From the NCBI RefSeq assembly GCF_050947875.1, contig NC_134568.1, positions 257,818,615 to 257,882,614 on the forward strand: 64,000 bases of DNA, written 5' to 3'. Position 1 is the stretch's first letter, and the number at the start of each line of letters is the position of its first letter. Source of the DNA: Dermacentor variabilis. Lineage: Eukaryota; Arthropoda; Arachnida; Ixodida; Ixodidae. The notes under the pieces were generated by a model. It saw nothing but the letters and a program-made list of their open reading frames with translations. It made no database searches and was not told the origin of the DNA. Made by a program: the position numbers and the translations under genes. Shown piece after piece: positions 47,263-58,275 of the stretch.

Positions 47263-47288
47263 TTAGTCATCCTGAGCTGGCTCATCAT
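47263..47288 (-). CDS. SLC7A6OS: Iwr1/SLC7A6OS-family protein, last exon
   Basis: On the minus strand, acceptor catttgcag is followed by 26 nt that complete the codon split by the previous exon (G + AT) and then encode DEPAQDD and TAA. The acidic end suits the family's acidic C-terminus. The exon is too small to detect alone; it is supported by exact phase match with the exon at 57156-57245 and by the poly(A) signal 54 bp downstream. Confidence 0.65.
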
Positions 47289-48593
47289 CTGCAAATGAAA
47301 TGCAAACAGTTCTATAAGCAATTGAACATTTTGCTACAATAATGACCAAGCATCATACATTAGTTTCTTGACCCTATGGTGCTGTGACTTTCTTCATAAC
47401 ACACCTTCCAAATTTTGTAACATGCTTAACGCACAGGAACACATTAAAAGCTATTCAGCAAGCTATTTCGGGATGCAGAATAACATCCATCTTGCACATT
47501 TCTTTCTGCTTATTCAATGTATTCAGCCTGGCATAGAATTCTGAAGTAAAGCAGATTGTGTTTTATACAATCTTATAAGACAATTTTTGAGGATGTATTA
47601 CTGCAAGCCAATAGGTGCTCACAAAATTGAAGTCAATGCTACAACTTTGGCTTTACTTAAGTTGTCTCTGCTAGTTCATACCACACAAAAGGTATGTGGA
47701 CTAGGAAACACTTGGGGACATAGACTTTGCTCAAGGAAAGAGCTCTTACGGGTACACATAGGAGGTCGGTGTAGTTTCTGCTTACCAACACTAGCTTGCT
47801 AATAATTTCACTCTAGGGAATATGAATGCACTCCCATGCCAAAGAACATCCCATGGTTTTGAATTCACTTTGGGCTCTATCCAGTGGCTGAATCGGTATG
47901 CCACAAGAGACCGTACTGAAATGGTGAGTTTTTGCATAAAGCCACTGATTACACAGTTAATAGGTAACAGCAGGCAGACAGCTGTTTTCCTCAACAGTAT
48001 GAGGAACTCTTGTTCACCTATAGTGCATGCAAAAGTACATACACAAAATGTGTCCCAATTTGAATGGTAGGTCTCCACTCGCACATCGTCACACAATATT
48101 ATTTCCCATAACAGCATGCACTGAGATGTCAGTAACAGATTGCAGTTATAGGAGAAACAGCCAAGACCACAGTTGTAGATCTATTAGAACATGGTCATCA
48201 CACACAATCGGCTTGGCAACACTACTACTACTGAGCCACGGGCTGTTGCCTCTAATGATGTTCTCATTATTCCACCAAAATACAGACCTCACTCACTGCG
48301 CCCTTACTCTGACATCAATGTCTTCCTCATATATGTAGCAGATTCCTTGCTGCTTTATCACTTGAAACTTCTACTTTGTGGCACTGAAGGTGCTGCCAAA
48401 GCCAAGTATTTGTTGCAGCCTGCGAGAGCTACATGCATGACATATCTCCAAGGTCAACAGTGGTTGAACAAGGGATGTCTCTGGCTTAAGAGACATCCCT
48501 TGTTTGGCCTCTATTGATCACTTAAGAATCTCCATCTCACCCGGTACCATCTGTCTTCTTTGAACATACATACCTCCAAGGATGTGTCATGTA
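47289..48593. other. Part of the last Iwr1 intron; no supported exon
   Basis: AT-rich. A plus-strand ORF at 48191-48517 (108 codons, contains NDVLIIPPKYRPHSLRPYSD) has near-normal amino-acid composition but no domain or convincing splice context. It overlaps a perfect 16-bp hairpin at 48467-48504 (aacaagggatgtctct, loop ggctta). Confidence 0.4.
48467..48504. repeat. Perfect 16-bp hairpin, 6-nt loop
   Basis: aacaagggatgtctct (48467-48482) and agagacatcccttgtt (48489-48504). On either strand RNA would fold very stably; no flanking direct repeats. Confidence 0.95.
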
Positions 48594-48969
48594 CAGGGTG
48601 GTCCTTTATGAAAGGGAACACACGAGCGCATGCCCGTGCTCTGGGGAGGCTGCTTAGAGCGCCAGCAAGGGGCAACGAAGAGAAGTACGTCCACTTGTGG
48701 CGTCATCTATTGGTGGCCAGAATAACCAGGATTGGCCAATAGGCAAGCGCCTTCCAGAATTAGCTGGAACCCCCACCCCGCATGACTGTTGCTCAAGGAG
48801 CGAAGCCTGCAGTGCAACGTCTGCTGCTAGCAAACCGCGTTGGTACGCAAGCGCACTGGAAACGTGGAAGTGCCAGCATACGCCCGGTAGTTATTAGGTA
48901 CTCCTGGTGTAACTATATTAATGCATAAGCATTCTACGGCTACTTCCCTTGGAACTCTGAGGTATATAT

Positions 48970-49103
48970 TGTTACAGGGTTAAACACAGTCAGACGTATA
49001 TTTACAATAATTATAGCAGCTGACAATATGGTAGACAGCGCGCGAAGTCCAGAGCGTCGTCTTCTTCCGACCAAGCTGAAAACATCATCGTCAGCACGTC
49101 ACA
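48970..49103 (-). repeat. Gypsy-2 3' LTR
   Basis: TG..CA bounded: plus strand tgttacagggttaaacacag to tcagcacgtcaca. On the minus strand it follows a purine-rich PPT (ccgccgggggtca, 49104-49116). It lacks the 11-bp aggatatttgc present in the other LTR. Confidence 0.88.
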
Positions 49104-49737
49104 TGACCCCCGGCGGCTGAAGCTCCGGCTCGGTGCTGGTTAGGAGGCGGGCGAGTGATACAACTTGAAACGCGCGATGCTGAGCCACGGTTAGCTCAAG
49201 AGGGGCGATTTCGTACGTGGTGTCAGTTACTTGATGCAAGACACGGTAAGGGCTAGAGTAGCGTGAAAATAACTTCTCCGAGAGGCCAATGCGTCGCGAC
49301 GGCGACCAAAGGAGAACCAGGGCGCCCGGTGTGTAATGGACGTCACGATGGCAGGCGTCATATAAGCACCGATGAATGTCCTGCGATTCTACAAGTCGAC
49401 GTCGGGCAATATGGCATGCTTCTTGTGCTTTGAGTATGGCTTCACGGCGTTGAAAGGTAGCGTAGGGTTGCGGCCAAACAAGAGGAAGAATGGAGAGATG
49501 CCTGCGAGAAGAATTATAGGCGAAAGTAACGAATGGCAGCGCAACGTCCCAGTCGCGATGGTCATCGGAGACATACATGGACAGCATGTCAGTAAGGGTG
49601 CGGTTAAGGCACTCGGTTAGACCGTTCGTTTGTGGATGGTAAGCAGTAGCAAGCTTGTGTTTAGTCGCGCACAAGTGTAGAATGTCATTGACAACTTTAC
49701 AAAGAAAGTAGCGGCCTCAGTCGGTGAGGACCTGTCA
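49104..49737 (-). pseudogene. Gypsy-2 integrase, C-terminal part
   Basis: The minus-strand frame carries ATAYHPQTNGLTE with the catalytic glutamate near 49630, then the tail SEKLFSRYSSPYRVLHQV, a GPY/F-type module typical of Ty3/Gypsy integrases. Two in-frame TGA codons (49717-49719 and 49735-49737) separate it from the N-terminal part in the same frame. Confidence 0.85.
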
Positions 49738-50151
49738 AGGGGCGCCGTGGTGAAGGATCACGTTCGCTAGGAGGAAGTCGACGACATTGGTTGCACAGCT
49801 TGTCGGAAGGGCCCGTGTGAATGCATATTGGGTGGCGTAGTCAGTTGCTACAGCAATCCACTTGTTTCCCAAAGCAGACGTAGGAAAAGGGCCTAAAAGA
49901 TAAACACCTACACGGAAGAATGGTTCTGATGGTACGTCAAGCGGTTGAAGGCGACCAGCAGGGAGTGTGGTCGGCTTTTTGCGTTGTTGACAAAGGTCAC
50001 ATGCAGCGGCATAACTGCGGACATCACGGTATAGACCAGGCCAAAAGAAGCGCCGGCGAATGCGGTCATAAGTTCGTGACACGTCAAGGTGTCCGGCAGT
50101 CGGTACATCATGAAGCTGGGCGAGAACAGTCTGATGCAGATGCTCAGGCAC
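49738..50151 (-). pseudogene. Gypsy-2 integrase, N-terminal zinc-binding and core
   Basis: HHCC module visible as LHDVPTAGHLD and CDLCQQRKK, followed by the core beginning WIAVATDYATQYAF with the first catalytic Asp. It continues in the same frame past two stops to 49104. The preceding RNase H portion is in another frame. Confidence 0.85.
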
Positions 50152-51132
50152 AACGAAGAGTCAGGCAGGGCCGTCTGGGCGCATGTTAGAGCAGTACAGT
50201 ACACAATCTTGAAGTTCAAACATGCGAAGGGAAGGATCGGGAGTCGTTGAAGTGAGCTGTTTAATAAGGTCTTGTAAGGAAGCGTCCCGACGTGGTTCGG
50301 CTCCAATATTGTGAAAAGCAGCCAGGGAGAGAACAGTGACAGGTATGCCGGCTGCAGAAACGTCAGGAGGGTTGACGGGATGGCGCGACAAGCAGTCTGC
50401 ATCTTGATATAACCGGTCGGTCTTGCATACAACTGAATAGTTTTATTCTTGAAGGTCAGAGCCCAGCAGCCAAGGCACCCTGAAGGATCTTTGAGGGATG
50501 AAAGCCAACACAGAGCGTGGTTATCAGTGATGACTGAATTGGCGGCCGTACAAATAGGGGTGGAATTCACCCACTGCCCAAATGAGAGCCAGACACTCAC
50601 ATTCGGTGATAGAATAATTGCGCTCTGCAGACAAAATAAGGCGGCTGGCGTAGGCAATAACACATTCTCACCCTTGTTGTTTCTGTGCCAAGATCGCTCC
50701 AATACCATGACCACTGGCATCGGTACGCACTTCTGTTGGAGCTGACGCATCAAAGTGAGCGAGAATGGGCGGGGACGTAAGCAGCCCAATCAGCTCAGTG
50801 AAGGCACCAGCTTGCTCAGGGCCCCAAATGAATGCAGCGTCTTTCTTGAGGTGCTGATTGAGAGGGCGTGCAACGTTCGCAAAAGTTCGGACAAACCGAC
50901 GGAAGTAGGAGCAAAGGCCCAAGAAGCTGCGGACATCCTTGGCACATGTTGGCATGGGAAAGTCTTTCACTGCCCGTATTTTATCGTGATCAGGGTGTAT
51001 ACCAGAAGAATCGACGAGATGCCTGAGCACAGAAATTTCACGACAACTGAAGTGGCACTTCGACGAATTTAGTAGTAGCCCCGCCTGACGGAAAACAGAT
51101 AGGATCGTCGATAGGCGTTTGAGGTGTCGCAA
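50152..51132 (-). pseudogene. Gypsy-2 RT thumb and RNase H
   Basis: At 51132-50668: SKCHFSCREISVLRHLVDSS and SFLGLCSYFRRFVRTFANV, then the start of RNase H (VRTDASGHGIGAILAQ with a catalytic Asp). After a frameshift, the rest of RNase H and the connector ([20 protein letters not shown]) are seen in a frame at 50789-49908. Confidence 0.85.
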
Positions 51133-52285
51133 AAGTCGGAGAAAAAATGATCACGTCGTCCAGGTAACAGAGGCAGATGGACCACTTGAAACCATGTAGG
51201 AGGGCATCCATCATTCGTTCAAATGTGGCCGGGGCATTACATAAACCGAAAGGCATCACTTTGAACTGATACAGGCCATCGGGAGTAATAAAAGCTGTTT
51301 TCTCATGGTCCATGTCATCGACGGCAATTTGCCAGTAGCTGGAGTGAAGGTTGATGGATGAAAAATATTGTGCTCCATGCAGGCAATCCAGGGCATCGTC
51401 AATGCGTGGTAGCGAATAGACGTCTTTCTTTGTTACCTTGTTGAGGTGTCGATAATCAACACAAAATCGCCAACTGTTGTCCTTCTTTTTAACAAGTACA
51501 ACAGGGGATGCCTATGGGCTGCAAGAAGGTTCGATGATGTCTCGAGAAAGCATCTTGTCAACTTCATGTTGGATGATGTGTCACTCAGTAGGCGAGACGC
51601 GGTAGGGCCGCCGATGTGTCGGGCTCGCACCACCAGTGTTTATTCGACGTTTCAAGACAGATGTTTGTCCTAGAAGGCACTCTCCAAAGTCGAATATGTC
51701 CCAGTATGAGGCAAGAAGGCGATGAAGTTCTTGAGCACACTGGGGCGGAAGGTCGGGAGCAATAATTTTTGTTAGGGCATTCAAGTCTGAAGGGACAGAG
51801 GGCGAAGCAAGAGTTGTACACGAGGAGCTGTCATAAGTTAAAGCTGAAATGTGGTAGTCTCTGGCCGGCGTTATTTGCGCCAGGGATATTCCGCGTGGGA
51901 GTACTTGTGTACAAAGTCCAAAGTTCACAAGCGGAAGGCAGGACGTGTTGTCCGAAATGGTAATGAAGGTGTGAGGAAAAGCGACGTTGTGCGAGAGCAG
52001 GACATCCAGATTAGGGGATACGATGTAGTCACCGTCTGGTACAGGTGGAACGGGGAAGACACCTATGTAGCTAACGGCACGCTGAGGGAGGCGAATATGC
52101 TCTGTAAAACATAGCCGTATCGGAGCACTATCGGGAGGGTCAATAGCAGCAGGTAGACCAAGTTGCACAACACTAGCAGAACAGTCTATCAAAGCGGAAT
52201 GTGCAGACAGAAAGTCAAGGCCCAGGATGAGGTCGTGAGAGCAGCACTCTAGAACATAAAACAGAAGTGTGACGTCCGGCGACAC
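51038..52285 (-). pseudogene. Gypsy-2 protease-RT linker and reverse transcriptase
   Basis: One frame from 52285 to 51038 covers the end of the protease region (LILGLDFLSAHSALIDCS), the linker, and the RT with THRRPYRVSPTE, FCVDYRHLNKVTKKDV, ITPDGLYQFKVMPFGLCNAP and an intact YLDD at 51155-51166. It is broken by in-frame stops at 51581-51583 and about 51508. A frameshift follows YLDD. Confidence 0.88.
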
Positions 52286-52490
52286 TCACGCGAGCCGGAC
52301 ACATACCAATAACGGCTGGTGTTCCGCCGTCGGCGACTCGGACCACAGGAGACGAAGCAGGAGTGAGGACTTTCTTGAGAAGATTCCGGAGCTGAGCATT
52401 CATCACAGATACGTGCGCGCCAGTGTCAATCAGAGCCGTAACGGGTACACCATCCACGTTCACTTTAATGAGGTTCCGATGTGTAGGCAA
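52215..52490 (-). pseudogene. Gypsy-2 aspartic protease
   Basis: The catalytic motif IDTGAHVSVMN is intact near 52430, with VVRVADGGTPAVIG downstream. A frameshift around 52250 moves the rest of the domain into the 52285-51581 frame. Confidence 0.85.
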
Positions 52491-52552
52491 GGTCAGAAGA
52501 GGATTTCTGCGTCGGGTCGGTTTGGCAGCATCACCTCCAGGTGCTGCACCTG

Positions 52553-53734
52553 TTAGTTTTTCGGAAGGGTGCGCCGGAAGGAGCTAGGGGACGGTGATCG
52601 ACGGGGCGATCGGGAGAAGCGAGGAAGTGGCGAAGGAAAGCGGCTAGAGCGGGTAGGAAGAGAAGTGTCGCCAGAATTTAGTGACTGCATTTGCAAGGGG
52701 AACCGAGGAGCAGCATGAGGGCCGTGGGATGTGAGAAAGGGCCAGGGGGTCGAATTCAATGAAGATCGGCAGTGATGTGAAATATGGCCGATACGGCCAC
52801 AAGTGAAGCATCTAGGCTTATCGTCTGGAGTGCGCCATTCGGCCGGGTTGCGATACCGCGTTGGGGCATTCAGGTTGCGGGTGCATATGGCAGTGCTGGA
52901 CGGAGTGTAGTCAAGCCGATTAACTGAGCAGACGCTGGTCAAGCCAACGTTGGCCAATTCTTGACGCACGACGGACTGGATCAATGAGACAGTCGCCTGG
53001 CAATTGTTGGGACCATGGGTTGGGGTTGTGACAGGAGATGCGGCTTCTATTTCACGTCAGACAATATGTAGGATGTCATCAGAGAGATTGGCCGAGGGCG
53101 GACTGCGGAGGTCTTCACAGGTGGAAGTAGCAGCTGTGTTGGGAAGGCGGGGAAATGGCTGGGCAATGCAGCGACTCTTGGCTTCTTCAAACTGCCGGCA
53201 TTCTGTAATAACGGCTTGCACAGTGGAAGAATTCTTGAACACAAGGAGATGGAAGGCATCATCTTCTATGCCCTTAATGACATGTGCAACTTTATCAGGT
53301 TCGGACATCTTCGGATCCACTTTGCGGCACAGAGCGAGCACGCCTTGGATGTACGTGAGGTAGGATTCAGTGCACGTCTGGACACGCGAAGCGAGGTCTT
53401 TTTGGGTGGCGCGCTGATGTCCAACAGCCTTGACAAACAAATATTTCAGCTTCTGTTTACAAATGTCCCAGCTGGTAAGTTCCTCCTCGTGGGTTTGAAA
53501 CCAGACGTGTGCCGTGCCCGCGAGGTAAAATATCAAATTAGCGAGCATGATGGTCTGATCCCAGTGGTTGCTGGTGCTCACCTGCTCATACAGTTGAAGC
53601 CACCCTTCAACATCAGTGTCGTCGGTGCCAGAAAAGGTTCCTGGGTCGTGGGGTTGCGCTAGAATGACGGTGGGCATGGGTGCCGACGAGCCCGAAGCAT
53701 CCTCGCCTTGAGCTGGCATTGTAGATGCAGCCAA
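52553..53734 (-). pseudogene. Gypsy-2 gag
   Basis: Starts at ATG 53734, 56 nt inside the right LTR, and runs 394 codons with a single in-frame stop at 53057-53059. Order: Ala/Ser-rich start; FSGTDDTDVEGWLQLYEQV; a capsid-like core (WDICKQKLKYLFV, YLTYIQGVLALCRKVD); then after the stop a CCHC knuckle (CFTCGRIGHISHHC near 52800) and a Ser/Pro/Arg-rich tail. This matches Ty3/Gypsy gag organisation with one zinc knuckle. Confidence 0.88.
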
Positions 53735-53768
53735 GGAGCACCCGCTACGTAAATCAGTCTTGATAATG

Positions 53769-53786
53769 ATCCCGCAACCTCCACCA
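53769..53786 (-). other. Gypsy-2 primer binding site
   Basis: Minus strand tggtggaggttgcgggat, 4 nt inside the LTR end. It would pair with a tRNA whose 3' end is ATCCCGCAACCTCCACCA. I did not identify which tRNA this is. Confidence 0.65.
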
Positions 53787-53790
53787 AAAC

Positions 53791-53938
53791 TGTTACTGGG
53801 TTAAAAACAGTCAGACGTATATTTACAGGATATTTGCAATAATTATAGCAGCTGACAAGATGGTAGACAGCGTGCGAAGTCCAGAGCGTCGTCTTCTTCC
53901 AACCAAGCTGAAAACATCATCTTCGTCAGCGCATCACA
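53791..53938 (-). repeat. Gypsy-2 5' LTR
   Basis: Plus strand tgttactgggttaaaaacag to tcagcgcatcaca. Contains aggatatttgc absent from the other LTR and a 3-nt insertion (ttc). Otherwise about 95% identical. Confidence 0.88.
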
Positions 53939-55150
53939 ATAAGAATGCCTTATGACTACGTATGAGTAATGAGATCTATGATCATGACTATATATAGTGA
54001 ATAGTGAGAGGTATTGGTGTAATTAAGGTTAACAAAGACTAAACATTTGTTACAATAAAATTAATTGTAACGATGATTAATTGAGGGTAATTAGGAATAG
54101 TCAGGCTAAATAACATCAATTTATGTTAAATTTTTTGACTAATCAAGACTTACTAAGGGTAAATCAGCAGAGCCTAATCAATACTAATTAAGGGTACCTT
54201 GGGATTAGTTATACCTAATCAAGTATTCTTAAAATTTTCATTACAGACACAAGAGTCCAACATAACTAACTAAAACTAATTAAGCAAATGTCATCATTAT
54301 AAAAATAACAGACTGAATAATTAACGAAATCATTTATTTACCTAAACTAAAGTTTCATCTGAGTGCACTTCTCTGCTAAACTGCTCCGAATCAGGTGAGG
54401 TCTATTCATGCTAGGGTGGGAGTGGGCTGCCAGAGCTTTGTACTGCAATAAGGTACCCAGAAATAGTACTGGGGTTATTAAAGTGTGCATAAGCCTACCC
54501 GTGATTTTCAAGTTGGCCCACCACAAATTTTAGATGGTGCTCCCCCAAATTTTAAGTTTGCCCACCCCCAAATTTCAATTTGGCCCACCCCTACTATAGG
54601 CTTCCCCAAGCATTTTCTGTGGACCCTCTGCATCTCTATGGTTATTCTCTCTAATAAATTATTTTCCTTTGTTCCTGATCATTTAAAATGCTACCAATCA
54701 TCTCCATTTACACTATTATAATGATTAAATGTCATAACTTTGCACATTAAACATTTTTGTGCGGATGCAAGGCATTAAACTTTTTGCATGGCGGACAGAT
54801 CTTGCTGTGGTATGCGCCAAAGAATGCTTATGCATTAAAATATTCTGACAGTGTGTAATAATCAGCGGTAATACGTTGGTACTTCTAAGTTTCCAGTGTG
54901 CTAGCGTATTGAGCGCGGTTTGCTAGCAGCAAATGCTGCGTTGCAGGCCCCACCTGTTGCACATACAGCTGGTGTGGGAGGCAGTCGAGCAGCTGCTTGC
55001 CTATCAGCAGTGTCTGGTTATTCTGGCCACCAATAGATACGACTACAAGCAGACGTGCTTCCCCTTGCTGCCTGTTGGTGGCACTCTAAGCAACCTCCAC
55101 AGAGAACAGGCCATGCGCTTGCATGTTCCCATTCATAAAGGACCACCCTG

Positions 55151-57155
55151 TACACCCCACACTCTAGATTATGGTATGCTATGTGCAGCTTGGGGGTAAA
55201 CCAATGGCTAGCGTGTACTGCTGCCAACTGCTTCTTGGTGCTGTTGCACGATGTTTAAGATCACTGGTGTCAGAAAACAAATTATTTCTTGTATTTGATT
55301 GATTGGGAACAGAATTGCCATTTGATTCGGACCAACTTAGATTATCGATTCTTTCTGGGAAGTCACGATGAAATGAAGAAGCATCTGACGTTTAGCACCA
55401 GAGCAACTGAAGTGCCATGACACAGCTTCTCACGGTGTGTTAACATATCTACACAAAGCAAACAGTAGATTAATCTAATTTTAGTGGCTCTACAGTTTAG
55501 GGGAATAAAGTTAAAACCAATTTGAACAGTGCAGCCTGTGAAAGTAAAGACAACTATTGACCCTGTAATGCAACGCATATCATATATGATCATATATGAT
55601 CAGGTGATCATGTTTAAGTTTTACAGAAATTGAACAACCGCCTGTGGCTGATAGCATATTATCCTTGAGCTGGATTATTCAAAGATGTGGACATTACTAG
55701 CATGATAAGTTGAAACACATATATAATTAATTAATGGAAATATGCTAATTAATGTGTTAATTAATTACTTTACAGCACATATTGCAATTTAAGCAGTGTA
55801 GACAATGAGCTTGCAACACGTATCCACATGAAATGAATCTTCAGGATTACACAAGTTTTGAGATTAGTATTTCCCCAAGTGTGGGATGAAATACATCGGA
55901 GTTTCAGTTACTTTTGTGCTTCCATGCATAGATGAGCATTTTGTTAAATGAATAAGAGAACAACAGTGCATTTCGCTGGCAAGTTCGATGGCACATATCT
56001 CCAAACTCGTGTCATTTTGGGAATTTATTCCGAACGGATATGCCTTGCAAACTCACCTGCCAGAATTCATAAATAGCCATATGTGCTGTAAAGTAATTAA
56101 GTAAAGTAAGTTAATTAGTGAATTTGACATTACATGAACGCATTGACAAAAAATTGTTATAGTAGGCTCGACCATATTGTCAGTAGCAAACAATTGCATT
56201 TTTCTCCATTGCGCTTAAAGTGGATTTGTCTCTTTTATTAAAAAAGAAAATAGGTGAAGGGGTATAGCCTAAGTAAACACACATGCTGCATGAAACAGTA
56301 TATAAAAAATATTTGTAATTGATGCAAATATGCTGTAAGCAAATCATAGCTTCTGAATCTTCACTGTGCATTCAATTTAGAAATTATTTAGATTTTGAAA
56401 AATTACGCGAACCCCATGCGCTGGGGGGAATCTGTGCTATGCAAAGAATTTTGCTGGTAGCTGGCTATCCAGCATCCTTTGAGGTTCTGAAGACCATTAC
56501 AAGATAGACCAACCTGTTTGTGTAGTCAAGCAATTGTGTGTGATGACAGCAGCAAGGCATCAACAATAGTATGACAGCCATGGCATGACCACTGATTTAC
56601 TGTATTCTGGCAAAGAAATGTTACAACCTGTTCTGTTACGACCTGGGCAGATCCTAAAGGCGCTAAATGCGGGGGACGGACACTGGTGCGCTCTCACTTT
56701 TATAACGAACGGTTGCTATGTAACATGATGCACATGAAAGGCAGTGGTAAGGTTGATAATTATTTTTCTGTACCATGAGCATGTGCTTTCGCTGTTTTAA
56801 GGTACTTCTCACAACATGATGCATCCACCAATTATCGCCAAATGCTAATCGGCATTGATATGAGAGAAATAAGCATACATCTGTAGCCTAATGGGTATTT
56901 GCTTCAGTGCCGGGGGACACTGGTTCGTGCAGTTCTGACCTTATTTCTGGCCTTGGCCAGAAATAAGACTAGACAGGGACCTATCCACCGCAATGTGCCT
57001 GTTTCACATCAATAATGAGTGGCATGCGTTGCACAACAGATCACCCCACAAAATACAGCAATAAAATGGTTCCACCCACAAAATTAGAATAAAGCTTCCA
57101 ACACACTACACAGATAAGGTTTGAAGGACCCTTTTTTGTCACTAATGGTACTCAC
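55151..57155. other. Iwr1 intron sequence; contains a 21-bp inverted repeat pair
   Basis: AT-rich. A perfect inverted pair, taattactttacagcacata (55762-55781, plus t) and its complement at 56079-56099, lies 296 bp apart and may mark a MITE. A 13-bp hairpin with a 2-nt loop (cttatttctggcc) is at 56940-56967. No exon supported. Confidence 0.5.
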
Positions 57156-57245
57156 CATCACTGAAGACCAGGCTCAGGCCATTCAGCCGGTTTCTCAGGG
57201 AGCTGGTACTCGTGTCTTCAAAGTGCCCAGCATACATGTCAAACT
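57156..57245 (-). CDS. SLC7A6OS: Iwr1/SLC7A6OS-family protein, penultimate exon
   Basis: On the minus strand the exon lies between acceptor gcttttatag and donor GATG|gtgagt. It encodes FDMYAGHFEDTSTSSLRNRL and NGLSLVFSDG. The 5' phase (two bases, AG) completes the codon left by the exon ending at 59325, and the 3' phase (one base, G) is completed by the exon at 47288. The following intron is 9,867 bp and contains elements P and Gypsy-2. The sequence is less conserved than the acidic block upstream, as expected of this family's C-terminal end. Confidence 0.78.
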
Positions 57246-57809
57246 CTATAAAAGCAATATTTTTTTAAATATAAATTTCATGTAGGAACATTTAAAGTTA
57301 ACATACACCTAAGCACAAGCAATGGCTACAAAGGGAGGCTCTTCCAGACTGACCTAGTGTTGGCCTATGCTAGTTCAACACCCAATAATGTGTATCAAGG
57401 TTCAATAAGTTGGCTGTACTCTCAGTTAAACAAGATACTCCAAAACACCAGTCTAACCAAAGAGTGCACGACGGCACCGGAACTACATTTTAGCGTGCAG
57501 CCCCGAATGAAGTGCTGAAGCTCATCGCCTTGGTTGTGCGCTATCATGAACCGTAACCTCGTAGCCTTATCGCTATCATGAACTGCCGTAAGGGAAACAT
57601 GTCTCTGGCGTAAATCGTGCACCGAATGCTTGTGTCGCTGCATTGTCACTTTTTAAGCAGCAGCACACTAGGATGAATGACCCGTTCATTCACACGCAGC
57701 ACATTTAAGAGCCTGCAATCGTGGCATGCAAGCAGCCATGTCACATGCTTTTTTTCATATTTCTTAGGTTTTCCTTAGTACACAGAAAAAAAATGATTAC
57801 ATAATAATC
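57246..57809. other. Iwr1 intron sequence, nothing recognised
   Basis: AT-rich. A 75-codon minus-strand ORF (57649-57422) has no splice support or domain. Confidence 0.4.
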
Positions 57810-58055
57810 AGAAAATTAGAAAATGTTGAATTAGATATTTGCCAAAATGCTTTAGAACTTTACAATTTGACGTTTTGCACTAGAGTTAATACTTGCGAAG
57901 TTGTTTAACTAATCTTCACTAATTATGCAATTAAGCAGAACACAAAAGTGTGACTTGTTCCATGCAATAGCCAACATGCATTAGGTTGCATTCTCTTAGA
58001 GTGCTTTGGTATATTTTCAAACCTTGGCTAAAGTTAGCTGGGACACACCCTTTAT
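57810..58055 (-). mobile_element. Half foldback element (family of 26501-27141)
   Basis: The minus strand begins agggtgtgtcccagctaact, ttagccaaggtttgaaaat and continues through tgcttaattgcataattag, matching the terminal and subterminal parts of the family. Only one strongly diverged arm is present. Confidence 0.55.
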
Positions 58056-58275
58056 AGGTCCTCCTAAAAAAATCACCACGATTCCTTACCAAAATTACTG
58101 ATGGGGAATGCATGCTCCACCACTTCCTTTTTTTTAAAGAGAACTGTGGCACTTGTAAAAACTAATATGTTATGAAAGAAGGTAAACCAAATTAAGACTC
58201 CCACCAATTAGCATGAAAAAAGTTTGCGCAAGAAAAAAAAAAAGCACAGCAGGTGTCTTCTCTAAAGCTCACTAG

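Larger units (their letters stand above)
48970..53938 (-). mobile_element. Ty3/Gypsy LTR retrotransposon (Gypsy-2), near full-length, inactivated
   Basis: 4,969 bp with both LTRs, a PBS next to the right LTR, a PPT next to the left LTR, and gag, protease, RT, RNase H and integrase in the canonical Ty3/Gypsy order on the minus strand. LTRs of 134 and 148 bp are unusually short and differ at about seven positions plus two indels. Stops and frameshifts interrupt every region, so it cannot be active. There is no envelope-like ORF. It inserted into element P copy 2 inside the last intron of the Iwr1 gene, sharing that gene's strand. The flanking 5-mers are AT-only (tatat and ataag) and do not match exactly. 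Confidence 0.92.
48594..55150 (-). mobile_element. Foldback element 'P', copy 2, split by a Gypsy element
   Basis: Starts cagggtggtcctttatgaaa and ends with the inverse (ttcataaaggaccaccctg at 55132-55150). TA lies at both borders (48592-48593 and 55151-55152). The arms 48594-48962 and 54815-55150 are inverted copies. The middle (53941-54790) is the reverse complement of 45340-46230 in copy 1, so the element lies in the opposite orientation. Gypsy-2 occupies 48970-53938. No transposase; presumably moved in trans. Confidence 0.8.

Noticed and set aside
49908..50789. 293-codon minus-strand ORF, the longest in the window, as an independent gene
   Set aside because: Out-of-frame reading across the RNase H/integrase part of Gypsy-2. 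Only short pieces match the element.
48970..53938. Endogenous retrovirus with envelope
   Set aside because: No third ORF between integrase and the 3' LTR. The integrase end is followed directly by the PPT and LTR.
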